From: Devosia nanyangense
Lineage (GTDB): Bacteria > Pseudomonadota > Alphaproteobacteria > Rhizobiales > Devosiaceae
DNA length: 64,000 nucleotides
Assembly: GCA_016213505.1 (NCBI GenBank)
Contig: JACRAF010000039.1
Span: forward strand, 1-64,000
Direction: 5' to 3'
Positions 8,322 to 16,567 of this stretch are shown one piece after another (position 1 is the first letter of the stretch; each line of letters opens with the position of its first letter). Made by a program: the position numbers and the translations under genes. Under the pieces are notes generated by a model. It searched no databases. It saw nothing but the letters and a program-made list of their open reading frames with translations, and had not been told where the DNA came from.

Positions 8322-8726
8322 TCAGACCGCGCTGACGATATCGGTCTTGGCGAAATCGCCGCCCTTGTAGAGCAGCTTCGCGTTGAGCGATTTGGCCAGC
8401 GCATAGGCGAAGCAGTCGCCGAAATTGAGCTGCGCCGGATGACCCGTACCCTTGCCGAACTTGACGTGCGCCCGGCGGGCTTCATTGGCGAGGTCGAGCG
8501 TCACCGGGCGAACCTGCAGTCCTGACGTCCGAACGAGTTCGTCGAGTTTCTCGTCAGCGAAATGCGCCGACTTCTTGTCGATTGTGCGCAAGACGATCGA
8601 CGCTTCGAGCAGTGTTGCCGCCGACATACTGGGCTCGTCGTCGGCGCCCAGTCGCTCGGCGAGCGCGGCGCCATCTTGCTCTTCACGCAGAATGGCGACG
8701 ATGGCGGAAGTGTCGACGACGATCAC
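8322..8726 (-). CDS. vapC: VapC-type PIN-domain toxin
   Basis: A 134-residue PIN-domain ribonuclease. Acidic metal-binding positions are visible: D5 in VVDTSA, E41 in LLEAS, D104 in NFGDCFAYALA and D124/D129 near GGDFAKTD. VapC toxins cleave tRNA or rRNA when freed from VapB; the target here is unknown. The ATG overlaps the vapB stop by 4 bp (8723-8726), the usual antitoxin-first order. The gene converges on the EAL gene with 9 bp between stops. The pair lies between two conserved chromosomal genes and is likely an acquired module. Confidence 0.9.
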   Translation of the reverse strand: MIVVDTSAIVAILREEQDGAALAERLGADDEPSMSAATLLEASIVLRTIDKKSAHFADEKLDELVRTSGLQVRPVTLDLANEARRAHVKFGKGTGHPAQLNFGDCFAYALAKSLNAKLLYKGGDFAKTDIVSAV

Positions 8727-9007
8727 GTCGGCAGGCCGTTTTGGTCGTAGCCGACCGCTTCCTCGTCGGTCATCGTCCGAGGGCCGGCCCGGCGGGAATA
8801 GTCCCTTGCGACAGCCATGATCCGCTCGAACCGCTCCTGCTTGGTCAGTTCGCGCCGGTCCCGGCTCAGCTTCTCACGCAATGCCGACTTCACCGCTCCA
8901 CTGAGCGTATCACCGTGGAGCTTGGCAAGTTCGGCCGCGAGCTCATAGGTCTCGGCGTCCTTGAGGTTCAGCTGCCTTGGTCTATCGATCTTACCGAGCT
9001 CGTTCAT
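8723..9007 (-). CDS. vapB: VapB-type antitoxin (PSK-family transcription factor)
   Basis: A 94-residue protein of the Rv0623/VapB antitoxin family: an N-terminal segment with RQLNLKDAETYELAAELAKLHG, which would form a ribbon-helix-helix DNA-binding dimer, and a C-terminal arm that should wrap the toxin. The ATG at 9007 lies inside one arm of a perfect 10-bp inverted repeat and no ribosome-binding site is visible, so translation may start on a leaderless or nearly leaderless transcript. An ATG at 9035 is out of frame. Autorepression through that palindrome is the simplest model. Confidence 0.85.
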   Translation of the reverse strand: MNELGKIDRPRQLNLKDAETYELAAELAKLHGDTLSGAVKSALREKLSRDRRELTKQERFERIMAVARDYSRRAGPRTMTDEEAVGYDQNGLPT

Positions 9008-9035
9008 GGTAGAAAGGTAGGCCAGTTTCTACCAT
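9006..9035 (-). promoter_or_regulatory. vapBC operator, inverted repeat over the start codon
   Basis: A perfect 10-bp inverted repeat, ATGGTAGAAA (9006-9015) and TTTCTACCAT (9026-9035), with a 10-bp spacer. One arm contains the vapB start codon. The size and spacing suit a ribbon-helix-helix antitoxin dimer pair. Predicted from sequence symmetry. Confidence 0.65.
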
Positions 9036-9044
9036 TTGGCAAGA

Positions 9045-9623
9045 TTACGCGTGCCCGGCGTCGCCGCTGAGGCTTGCCCGGGTGATCCCCAGCTGCCCGA
9101 GCGCCGTGTCGTAACGGCTGTGGAGCGGGGTGCCGAACAGCAGATTGCGCGAGAACGGCACCGTTAGCCAGCCGTTGAGCGCGATCTCGTTCTCGAGCTG
9201 TCCTGGCGCCCAGCCGCAATAGCCGAGGGCGAACACAGCGTTGGCCGGCGCGTTCTGGAACGCCATGGCTTTGAGGATGTCGAGCGTCGCGGTGAGGCAG
9301 ATGTCGTCGTTGACGACGTAGGAATTGCCCTCGCGGAAATAGTCGGGCGAATGCAGCACGAAGCCGCGGCCGCGCTGAACCGGGCCGCCGCGCAGCACCT
9401 CGCGGTCGCGCACCGTCGAGGGCAGGCGGATGATCTGGTCCTTCTCGCCCAGCCCGAGTTCCTCGAGGATATCGGCGAAGCGCATATCTTCGACCGGCTG
9501 GTTGATGACGAGGCCCATCGCGCCCTCGTCGCCGTGACCGACGATGTAGACCACGGTCTCGTGGAAACGCTCGTCGCCCATGCCGGGCATCGCCACCAGA
9601 AACTGCCCCTTGAGGGAAATCAT
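9045..9623 (-). CDS. YqgE/AlgH family protein
   Basis: A 192-residue soluble protein (DUF179). The opening LKGQFLVAMPGMGDERFHETVVYIVGHGDEGAMGLVIN is split over the well-conserved family start, followed by GGPVQRGRGFVLH and the late GYCGWAPGQLENEI signature. Homologs occur across proteobacteria; AlgH was linked to alginate regulation in Pseudomonas, but the biochemical role is unknown. In Rhizobiales the gene is commonly next to the DsbD-like and peroxiredoxin genes, as here, divergently oriented. The ATG at 9623 fits the usual length. The 117 bp to the next start should hold both promoters; I could not define them. Confidence 0.93.
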   Translation of the reverse strand: MISLKGQFLVAMPGMGDERFHETVVYIVGHGDEGAMGLVINQPVEDMRFADILEELGLGEKDQIIRLPSTVRDREVLRGGPVQRGRGFVLHSPDYFREGNSYVVNDDICLTATLDILKAMAFQNAPANAVFALGYCGWAPGQLENEIALNGWLTVPFSRNLLFGTPLHSRYDTALGQLGITRASLSGDAGHA

Positions 9624-9740
9624 CTCGCGTCTCCGTCGCCGCCTAGTCTACTCCACACCGCCATTGCGGCAATATGCCGGTCACGAAGAGCTGACCTGTT
9701 GTGGCTTCTTTGTTGATCGGTTCTCATGTATCGGGGCGAC

Positions 9741-10538
9741 ATGCTGAAGCTCCTGCCGCTCCTCTGTGTGACGCTCGCTGCCTCGCCCGCCTTGGCGGGG
9801 GCGACGCCGTGGCAGGACCTGGCGCCTGGCGTCAGGGCGCGCATGATCTCCTCCGACGCCATCGGGCTGGGCGACACGATGATCGGGCTCGAGCTCGATA
9901 TGCCCAAATCCACCGAGACTTACTGGCGCATCCCCGGCGAAACCGGCATCCCGGCGGAGTTCGATTTCACCGGATCGACCGGGCTGACCGGGGCGGTGGT
10001 CGAGTGGCCCTATCCCGAGATCGACGAGAGCCGCGGCTATCGCAACTTCGTCTATCACGGCCATCTTGTGGTGCCGATGCGCTTTGCCGCCGAGGGCGGC
10101 TCGGCCCTGCTGAACGTGGCTGTCACCTTGGGCATCTGCTCGGACATCTGCGTGCCGGCGCAGGCGAGGTTCAGCCTGCCGATCGCTTTCGGCGCACAGG
10201 ATCCCGAGCAGACGCTGCGGCTGCAGATGGCCGAAGTGACGCTGCCCACCGACTGGGACCTGCCGCAGGAGCCGTTCGGCCGGATCGCGGTCGCACCCGA
10301 GGGGGTGACCATTGCCGGTATCGATCCGGCCATCGACCCGGCCAGCGTCATCGCCGATATCGGCGATCCGTCGGCGCTCTTCTCGGCGCCGCAAAAAAGC
10401 CCGGATGGACACCTATGGGTCCTGAAACTGCTGGGGGATTTCGGGTCGGCGGACCTGGCGGGGCGTGACCTTCAATTGACATTCACGACCCGGCTGGGTC
10501 CTTATGCGGTCTCCCGCCCGATCGCTGCCGCGCCCTGA
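9741..10538 (+). CDS. Periplasmic DsbD N-terminal-domain-like protein
   Basis: A 265-residue exported protein: signal peptide MLKLLPLLCVTLAASPALA, then one immunoglobulin-like domain related to the N-terminal (alpha) domain of the thiol:disulfide interchange protein DsbD. The redox pair is CSDIC (residues 133-137), a CxxxC motif. There is no transmembrane beta domain and no thioredoxin domain, so it is a stand-alone periplasmic thiol carrier or adaptor. ATG 9741 is preferred over 9726 because GGGG precedes it and it opens the signal peptide directly. The next gene encodes a peroxiredoxin, suggesting a redox pair. Confidence 0.82.
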   Translation: MLKLLPLLCVTLAASPALAGATPWQDLAPGVRARMISSDAIGLGDTMIGLELDMPKSTETYWRIPGETGIPAEFDFTGSTGLTGAVVEWPYPEIDESRGYRNFVYHGHLVVPMRFAAEGGSALLNVAVTLGICSDICVPAQARFSLPIAFGAQDPEQTLRLQMAEVTLPTDWDLPQEPFGRIAVAPEGVTIAGIDPAIDPASVIADIGDPSALFSAPQKSPDGHLWVLKLLGDFGSADLAGRDLQLTFTTRLGPYAVSRPIAAAP

Positions 10539-10567
10539 GCCGGCCACCAACAATCGGAATGCAATCG

Positions 10568-11059
10568 ATGATCAAAGCCGGCGACAAGCTGCCGTCCGTC
10601 CCCGTCAGACTTGTCGACGCCAGCGGTGTTACCGAGACCGATACTCTCGCCATTCTGGGCAAGGGCAGGGTGGTGCTGTTCGCCGTCCCCGGCGCCTTCA
10701 CCCCCACCTGCGACACCAGCCATCTGCCCGGCTTCGTGGCGGCTGCGGGCAAGATCAAGGCGGCGGGCATCAGTCGGATCGTCTGTGCCGCGGTCAACGA
10801 CCATCATGTGGTCAAAGCCTGGGCCGAGCGCAGCGAGGCGGTGGGCGCCGTCGATTTCATCGCCGATGCCAAGGCTGAGTTCGCCGAAGCGCTTGGCCTG
10901 GCTAAGGATTTCTCCGATCTCGGCCGCCGCTTCAGGCGCTTTGCCATGATCATCAAGGACGGTGTGGTCGAAAAGCTCTTCGTGCAGGACGTCTCGGGCG
11001 TGACAGTAAGCGGCGCTCCTGCCATTCTGCTCGCCCTGCAAGGGGAAGCAGTGAGTTGA
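10568..11059 (+). CDS. Peroxiredoxin (Prx5 subfamily)
   Basis: A 163-residue thiol peroxidase reducing hydrogen and organic peroxides. The peroxidatic cysteine is C48 in PGAFTPTCDTSHLPG, the Prx5 signature; a second cysteine at C73 matches a non-catalytic position in Prx5 enzymes. No C-terminal resolving cysteine is visible, so it probably works as a 1-Cys enzyme reduced by glutathione, glutaredoxin or another thiol. ATG 10568 has GGA at a suitable distance; ATG 10559 is nine bases upstream. The stop overlaps the region before the lipoprotein gene, so both may be co-transcribed. Confidence 0.92.
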   Translation: MIKAGDKLPSVPVRLVDASGVTETDTLAILGKGRVVLFAVPGAFTPTCDTSHLPGFVAAAGKIKAAGISRIVCAAVNDHHVVKAWAERSEAVGAVDFIADAKAEFAEALGLAKDFSDLGRRFRRFAMIIKDGVVEKLFVQDVSGVTVSGAPAILLALQGEAVS

Positions 11060-11091
11060 GGTCGGGGAGTAGCGCGTTGCTGTCAGGGGCT

Positions 11092-11664
11092 ATGGGATTG
11101 CGGGTCGCCGCAGTGGCGGCGTTGGGGCTGATGCTGTCGGCCTGTTCGATGGGCAACATGTTCGGGTCGTCGACACCGTCGGCGAACACAGCCCAGTTGG
11201 CGAACGCCACCGCCTCGCCCGACCAGATTGCGGCCGAGAGTGCGGCGCTTCCCGCCATCGCCACCGAATGCCCGCCGATCAAGGTCAGGCCGGGCGCCGA
11301 GGCCCTTTATTTCTACGGCAAGGGCCAGGTCGGCAACACCAAGGACCTGCAATACCAGGCGGTCATCGACAAGCAGTCGCGCAACTGCGTGGTGTCGAAC
11401 GGCCTGATCACGGTGAAGATGGGCGTCGTCGGCCGGTTGCTGCTCGGGCCTGCCGGCAACCAGACCAGTGTCGATCTGCCGCTGCGCTTTGCGGTCGAGC
11501 GCGACGCCACGCCATTGTTCTCCGAACTCTACCAGATCCCGGTCACCATCACGCCGCCGGCGCAGTCCAACGACTTCGTCCAGGTCGTCGAAAATGTCGC
11601 GATCCCCTATGTGGCAGGCGACGATATCGTCATCTGGGTCGGCTTCGACAGCGGTAAGGGCTGA
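11092..11664 (+). CDS. Putative lipoprotein
   Basis: A 190-residue exported protein with a type II signal peptide: hydrophobic stretch then lipobox LSAC with C18 as the lipidation site. The following Ser/Thr/Asn/Ala-rich linker leads to a folded domain from about residue 60 with C60 near ATECPPIKVRPGAEALYFYG and a second cysteine in RNCVVSNGLITVKMGVVGR. Family members are conserved hypothetical lipoproteins of Rhizobiales with no assigned function. ATG 11092 is preferred over an upstream TTG at 11056, because GGGG precedes it and it starts the signal peptide directly. Confidence 0.75.
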   Translation: MGLRVAAVAALGLMLSACSMGNMFGSSTPSANTAQLANATASPDQIAAESAALPAIATECPPIKVRPGAEALYFYGKGQVGNTKDLQYQAVIDKQSRNCVVSNGLITVKMGVVGRLLLGPAGNQTSVDLPLRFAVERDATPLFSELYQIPVTITPPAQSNDFVQVVENVAIPYVAGDDIVIWVGFDSGKG

Positions 11665-11718
11665 AAACCGGCGCCGGGCGGTTGACTCCGGCCAGCCAAA
11701 ATCGTCAGGATGATTTGA

Positions 11719-11899
11719 CTGCGGGAGAGACCGTGCCGGGCGACCGGTACGGCGCCGAAGGAGCAACCGCCCCGGAAACTCTCAGGCAAAGTGGACCGCA
11801 GCCTGTACTGAACTCTGGAAAGCGAACCGAAAGGTTCCACCGAAGGAGCAACCGGAGCATAGGCTCTCCGGGAAATCTCTCAGGTTAGCGGACAGAGGG
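11719..11899 (+). ncRNA. Tandem glycine riboswitch
   Basis: Two consecutive glycine aptamers: the first about 11719-11800, the second about 11812-11899. Each carries the hallmark CCGAAGGAGCAA (11755-11766 and near 11840-11852) and a closing CTCAGG segment (11781-11786 and 11879-11884). They sit directly before gcvT, the standard place for this riboswitch, where glycine binding turns on glycine catabolism. Edges are approximate. Confidence 0.93.
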
Positions 11900-11908
11900 G
11901 GCACGGCG

Positions 11909-11924
11909 CGCGACGCGAGTCGCG
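11909..11924 (+). promoter_or_regulatory. Possible riboswitch expression platform hairpin
   Basis: CGCGAC-GCGA-GTCGCG is a perfect 6-bp stem 10 nt after the second aptamer and 30 nt before the gcvT GTG. It lacks a uridine tract, so it is more likely to affect translation initiation or to be an RNA stabiliser than to terminate transcription. Prediction only. Confidence 0.35.
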
Positions 11925-11954
11925 GGCAATCGTGCAATCGACCCCGGTGTTCCA

Positions 11955-13124
11955 GTGGCAGAGCCTCAAACCGAAGACCTCAAGACCGTCGTTCTCAATG
12001 ATGAGCATGTGAAGCTCGGCGGCCGTATGGTGCCGTTCTCGGGCTACTCGCTGCCCGTCCAATATCCCACCGGTATCATCGCCGAGCACAAATGGACGCG
12101 CGAGCATGCGGGACTGTTCGATGTCTCGCACATGGGCCCGAGCTTCCTGCTGCTCGACCAGAAATCCGGCGACGCGCAGAAGGACCACGAGACGATCGCG
12201 GCCCTCGTCGAACCGCTGGTCTGCGGCGACATCAAGGGCCTGAAGCCCGGCCAGATCCGCTACACGCTGCTGCTCAATGAGGCCGGCGGAGCGCTCGACG
12301 ATTTGATGCTTGCCCGGCCTGCCGATCCGGCCTGGGCCGGCACCCTCTACGTCATCGTCAACGCCGGCACCAAGCAAGGCGACTGGTCCCGCATCGCCGC
12401 TGCGGCGGGCGGCCAGGCGAAGCTCAACCGTGCCGACAATTGCGGCCTGCTGGCGCTGCAGGGTCCGGAAGCCGTCGCCATAGCCGACAGGCTCGTGCCG
12501 GGGGTCCAGGACCTTGGCTTCATGACCTATGGCAGCTTCTCCTGGGGCGGCACGCAACTCGTCATCTCGCGCTCCGGCTACACCGGCGAGGATGGCGTCG
12601 AGATCCTCGTCGAGCCCGAATATGCCACCCAACTCTGGAACGCACTTCTAGCCGATCCACGGGTCAAGCCGATCGGTCTCGGCGCCCGCGACAGCCTCCG
12701 GCTGGAGGCCGGTCTGCCGCTTTACGGCCACGACCTCGACGAGACCGTCTCGCCGACCGAGGCCGGGCTCAATTTCGCCATCAGCAAGCGTCGCCGCGAA
12801 GCTGCCGACTTTCCCGGCGCCCCGCGCATCCTCAAGGAATTCGCTGGCGACCTCGGCCGCGTCCGCGTCGGCCTCTTCGTCGAGGGCGCGCCAGCCCGCG
12901 AGGGTGCGGAAATCCTCGATGCATCGGGCGCCGCTATCGGCCGGGTGACCTCGGGCGGCTTCGCCCCATCGCTCAATCGCGCCATCGCGCTCGGCTTCGT
13001 GCCGGCGGCTTCGTCGTCGCCCGGCACCAAGCTGCAGGTCTCCGTCCGCGGCCGGCTGCAGCCCGCCGAAGTCACTCCGCTCCCCTTCGTTCCCCATCGC
13101 TATGTCCGGAAGGCCACGCCATGA
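11955..13124 (+). CDS. gcvT: Glycine cleavage system T protein (aminomethyltransferase)
   Basis: A 389-residue tetrahydrofolate-dependent aminomethyltransferase. It accepts the aminomethyl group from lipoyl GcvH and yields methylene-tetrahydrofolate and ammonia. The family start LGGRMVPFSGYSLPVQYP, the DVSHMGP segment, RSGYTGEDGVEI and the late GARDSLRLEAGLPLYGHDLDE are all present; length is normal. Start is GTG 11955, downstream of the riboswitch. The stop overlaps the gcvH ATG (ATGA at 13121-13124), so T and H are translationally coupled. Confidence 0.96.
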   Translation: MAEPQTEDLKTVVLNDEHVKLGGRMVPFSGYSLPVQYPTGIIAEHKWTREHAGLFDVSHMGPSFLLLDQKSGDAQKDHETIAALVEPLVCGDIKGLKPGQIRYTLLLNEAGGALDDLMLARPADPAWAGTLYVIVNAGTKQGDWSRIAAAAGGQAKLNRADNCGLLALQGPEAVAIADRLVPGVQDLGFMTYGSFSWGGTQLVISRSGYTGEDGVEILVEPEYATQLWNALLADPRVKPIGLGARDSLRLEAGLPLYGHDLDETVSPTEAGLNFAISKRRREAADFPGAPRILKEFAGDLGRVRVGLFVEGAPAREGAEILDASGAAIGRVTSGGFAPSLNRAIALGFVPAASSSPGTKLQVSVRGRLQPAEVTPLPFVPHRYVRKATP

Positions 13125-13486
13125 CCACCAAATACACCGAGGACCACGAGTATATCCGCGTCGACGGCGCGCACGGAATCGTCGGGATCACCAACTACGC
13201 GCAGGACCAGCTCGGCGACATCGTCTTCGTCGAACTGCCCTCGATCGGCCAGAAGCTCAAGAAGGGCGACGAGGCCGCGGTGGTCGAGTCGGTGAAGGCG
13301 GCGTCCGAAATCTACTCGCCCGCCTCCGGCACCGTGACCGAAGTCAACATGGCGCTCGCCGCCGAGCCCGGGCTGATCAACACCTCGCCCGACGCCGACG
13401 GCTGGATCTTCAAGCTCAAGCTCGACAGAGCCGCCGAGCTCGACGCCCTGATGGACGACGCTGCATACGCGAAACACACCGCTTGA
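13121..13486 (+). CDS. gcvH: Glycine cleavage system H protein
   Basis: A 121-residue lipoyl carrier shuttling the aminomethyl intermediate between P, T and L proteins. The lipoylated lysine is K59 in ESVKAASEIYSP. The GDIVFVELP strand before it and the NTSPDADGWIFKLK segment after it are typical. It starts within the gcvT stop codon. A palindromic repeat separates it from gcvPA by 164 bp, but all genes point the same way and share the riboswitch. Confidence 0.97.
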   Translation: MTTKYTEDHEYIRVDGAHGIVGITNYAQDQLGDIVFVELPSIGQKLKKGDEAAVVESVKAASEIYSPASGTVTEVNMALAAEPGLINTSPDADGWIFKLKLDRAAELDALMDDAAYAKHTA

Positions 13487-13497
13487 TGATCGTTGCC

Positions 13498-13616
13498 CCA
13501 CCCTCATCCGCCCTTCGGGCACCTTCTCCCATCAAGGGAGAAGGCTGCCACTCATAGAGCTCGGCTCGAAGGCCTTCTCCCCTCGTGAGAGAAGGTGGCG
13601 AAGCCGGATGAGGGGG
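13498..13616. repeat. Intergenic palindromic repeat, copy 1
   Basis: A mirrored element: CCCTCATCCGCCCTTCGGGC followed by ACCTTCTCCC, a short centre, then GAGAAGGTGGCG and CCGGATGAGGGGG in reverse orientation. Each half also holds its own small hairpin. Two more copies occur at 29021-29164 and 30610-30714. It is inserted inside the gcv operon between gcvH and gcvPA. Confidence 0.8.
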
Positions 13617-13650
13617 AAGTCACGAACACCGAACTCTGGACAAACCAACA

Positions 13651-14994
13651 ATGAGATACCTCCCCCATTCCGATGCCGAGCGCGCCGACATGCTGGCCGT
13701 CATCGGCGCCACCTCCGCCGAGGCGCTGTTCGCGTCCGTGCCCCGCTCCGCGATGCTGAGCAAATCGGTCGATCTCCCGGCCCATTCGCCCGAGTTCCTG
13801 GTCGAGGCGCATATGCGCGCGCTGGCGAACAAGAACCATGCGGCGGCCGACGGCCCGTTCTTCGTCGGCGCCGGCGCCTATCGCCATCACGTACCGGCGA
13901 CGGTCGACCACCTGATCCAGCGCAGCGAGTGGCTCACCGCCTACACGCCCTACCAGCCCGAGGTGGCGCAGGGCACGCTGCAGATGCTGTTCGAGTTCCA
14001 GACCCAGGTCGCGCATCTGACCGGCATGGAGGTCGCCAACGCCTCGATGTATGACGGCTCGACCGCCACTGCCGAGGCCGTGCTGATGGCGCGGCGGCTG
14101 ACCCGCAAGGACAAGATGGTGCTGTCGGGGGGGCTCCACCCGCACTATCGCGACGTGGTCCGCACTTACCTCGACAATTCGCCCAATCTCATCTGCCAGC
14201 CGGCGTCGCCTGAAGGGCAGGGCGATATCCTCAGCCACATCGACGACGACACCGCCGCCATCGTCATCCAGACGCCGGATTTCTTCGGCCATCTGCGCGA
14301 CCTCGAAAGGGCCGCCGAGGCGATCCACGCCCGGGGCGGGCTGCTGATCGTGGTGGTCACCGAGATCGTCTCGCTGGGCCTCCTCGAGGCGCCCGGTGCA
14401 CTCGGCGCCGATATCGTCGTCTGCGAGGGCCAGTCGATCGGCAATGCGCTGAACTTCGGCGGCCCCTATGTCGGCCTGATGGCGACCAAGAAAGAGTTCA
14501 TCCGGCAGATGCCGGGCCGGCTCTGCGGCGAGACCGTCGACGCCGAGGGCACGCGCGGTTTCGTGCTGACGCTGTCGACCCGCGAGCAGCACATCCGCCG
14601 CGAGAAGGCGACGAGCAATATCTGCACCAACTCGGGCCTCTGCGCTCTCGCCTTCTCGATCCACATGGGCCTGCTCGGCGAAGCCGGGTTGACCCGGCTG
14701 GCGCGGCTCAACCATGCCCGCGCCGTGGCACTCGCCAAGGCGCTGAGGGCGGTGCCCGGCGTCGAGTTGCTCAACAAGACCTTCTTCAACGAGATGACCA
14801 TCCGCCTGAACAGCCTCGCCGCCCCGGTCGTCGAGGTACTGGCGAGGAACGGCATTCTGGCCGGCGTGCCGGTCAGCCGGCTGATCCCCGACGATCCTGC
14901 TGCGGCCAATCTCATGGTCCTCGCGGCAACGGAACTGACCACCGACGCCGATATCGCGGCGCTCGTCTCCGGCCTGACGGGAGCACTCAAATGA
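13651..14994 (+). CDS. gcvPA: Glycine dehydrogenase (decarboxylating) subunit 1
   Basis: A 447-residue N-terminal-type half of the P protein. In organisms with the split enzyme this subunit pairs with GcvPB to form the PLP decarboxylase. Visible blocks include MRYLPHSDAERADMLAVIG at the start, FFVGAGAYRHHVPATVDHLIQRSEWLTAYTPYQPEVAQGTLQ in pieces across residues 70-115, and the NASMYDGSTATAEA region. This half lacks the PLP lysine. The ATG at 13651 follows the repeat; the stop overlaps gcvPB by 4 bp. Confidence 0.96.
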   Translation: MRYLPHSDAERADMLAVIGATSAEALFASVPRSAMLSKSVDLPAHSPEFLVEAHMRALANKNHAAADGPFFVGAGAYRHHVPATVDHLIQRSEWLTAYTPYQPEVAQGTLQMLFEFQTQVAHLTGMEVANASMYDGSTATAEAVLMARRLTRKDKMVLSGGLHPHYRDVVRTYLDNSPNLICQPASPEGQGDILSHIDDDTAAIVIQTPDFFGHLRDLERAAEAIHARGGLLIVVVTEIVSLGLLEAPGALGADIVVCEGQSIGNALNFGGPYVGLMATKKEFIRQMPGRLCGETVDAEGTRGFVLTLSTREQHIRREKATSNICTNSGLCALAFSIHMGLLGEAGLTRLARLNHARAVALAKALRAVPGVELLNKTFFNEMTIRLNSLAAPVVEVLARNGILAGVPVSRLIPDDPAAANLMVLAATELTTDADIAALVSGLTGALK

Positions 14995-16565
14995 GCATGA
15001 ACACCCAAGGCCGCCCGACCGGCATCGGCATCGCGCCCGCTGGCGCCTCGACGCCCGCCGGCGCTTTCGCCTCCACCTCCGGCTCGTCGCTGCTGCCCAA
15101 TGAGCCGCTGCTGTTTGAGATCGGCGACACCGAGCACTCCGGCGTCGATCTGCCGGATGCATCCATCGGCGACGAATTCCTCGGCGGCTTCAAGCGCACG
15201 ACGCCGCTCGATCTCGCCGGCCTCACCGAGCCCGAGGCGCTGCGCCACTACGTGCGGCTCAGCCGTCTCAACTACTCGATCGACAGCGGCATGTACCCGC
15301 TCGGCTCGTGCACGATGAAGCACAACCCACGCCTCAACGAGAAGACGGCGCGCCTGCCGGGCTTTGCCGATATCCATCCGCTCCAGCCGGTCTCGACCGT
15401 GCCGGGCGCGCTCGAGCTGATGAACGAGCTCGCCCACTGGCTGATGACCCTCACCAACACCTCGGCCGTGGCGCTGACGCCCAAGGCCGGCGCCCATGGC
15501 GAAATGTGTGGCATGATGACCATCCGCGCCGCCCAGGCGGCACGGGGGCAGGGGCGCCGGAACGTCGTTCTTGTTCCCGACAGTGCCCACGGCACCAATC
15601 CGGCTACGGCGGCGTTCCTCGGCTATAGCGTGCGGTCGGTCCCGGCCAACGCGCAGGGCACCGTCGACGTCGCGGCGGTCAAGGCCGCGCTCGGCCCCGA
15701 TGTTGCGGCGATCATGCTGACCAACCCCAACACCTGCGGCCTGTTCGAGCCGCAGATCATCGAGATCGCTGCCGCCGTGCACGAGGCGGGTGCGTTCTTT
15801 TACTGCGATGGCGCCAATTTCAACGCCATCATGGGCGTCGTCCGGCCGGGCGATCTCGGCATCGACGCCATGCACATCAACCTCCACAAGACCTTCTCGA
15901 CCCCGCACGGCGGCGGCGGCCCCGGCGCCGGTCCGGTCGTCCTATCGGAGGCGCTGGCGCCCTTCGCGCCGGTGCCCTTTGTCAGGAAAGGTGACGGCCC
16001 GCTGGCCCTCGTCGAACACTCTTCCGACACTCACCTCGGCCGCATCACCGCCTTCAACGGCCAGATGGGCATGTATGTGCGCGCCCTCACCTACATGCTG
16101 AGCCACGGCGGCGACGGCCTCGCCCAGGCCGCCAAGGACGCTGTGCTCAACGCCAACTACGTCAAGGCGCGGCTGACCCCGACCTTCTCGGCTCCGTTCG
16201 GCGAGGGGCCCTGCATGCATGAAGCGCTGTTCGACGATCATTTCCTCGAGGGCACTGGCGTTTCGACGCTCGATTTCGCCAAGGCGCTGATCGACGAGGG
16301 GTTCCACCCGATGACCATGTACTTCCCACTGGTTGTTCATGGCGCCATGCTGATCGAGCCGACCGAAAGCGAGCCGCGCCAGACCCTCGATCACTTCTGC
16401 GATGTGATGCTCGATCTCGCCGCCGACGCCCGCGCCGGCAATGCCGGGCGGTTCACCGGTGCCCCGACCCGTGCCGCGCGCCGCCGGCTCGACGAGACTC
16501 GCGCCGCGCGTTCGCCGAAGCTAAAGTGGGAGCGGGCGGAGAGCCTGCCACGAGCAGCGGAGTAG
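14991..16565 (+). CDS. gcvPB: Glycine dehydrogenase (decarboxylating) subunit 2
   Basis: A 524-residue PLP-binding half of the P protein. The Schiff-base lysine is K300 in NLHKTFSTPHGGGGPG, the family signature. Upstream, SGMYPLGSCTMKHNPRLNE and the PHGTNPA-like GTNPATAAFLGY loop are conserved. The first 35 residues are an Ala/Gly/Ser-rich extension. ATG 14991 overlaps the gcvPA stop; ATG 14997 is equally possible. With GcvT, GcvH and lipoamide dehydrogenase (not in the window) it cleaves glycine to CO2, NH3 and methylene-tetrahydrofolate. Confidence 0.96.
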   Translation: MSMNTQGRPTGIGIAPAGASTPAGAFASTSGSSLLPNEPLLFEIGDTEHSGVDLPDASIGDEFLGGFKRTTPLDLAGLTEPEALRHYVRLSRLNYSIDSGMYPLGSCTMKHNPRLNEKTARLPGFADIHPLQPVSTVPGALELMNELAHWLMTLTNTSAVALTPKAGAHGEMCGMMTIRAAQAARGQGRRNVVLVPDSAHGTNPATAAFLGYSVRSVPANAQGTVDVAAVKAALGPDVAAIMLTNPNTCGLFEPQIIEIAAAVHEAGAFFYCDGANFNAIMGVVRPGDLGIDAMHINLHKTFSTPHGGGGPGAGPVVLSEALAPFAPVPFVRKGDGPLALVEHSSDTHLGRITAFNGQMGMYVRALTYMLSHGGDGLAQAAKDAVLNANYVKARLTPTFSAPFGEGPCMHEALFDDHFLEGTGVSTLDFAKALIDEGFHPMTMYFPLVVHGAMLIEPTESEPRQTLDHFCDVMLDLAADARAGNAGRFTGAPTRAARRRLDETRAARSPKLKWERAESLPRAAE

Positions 16566-16567
16566 CG

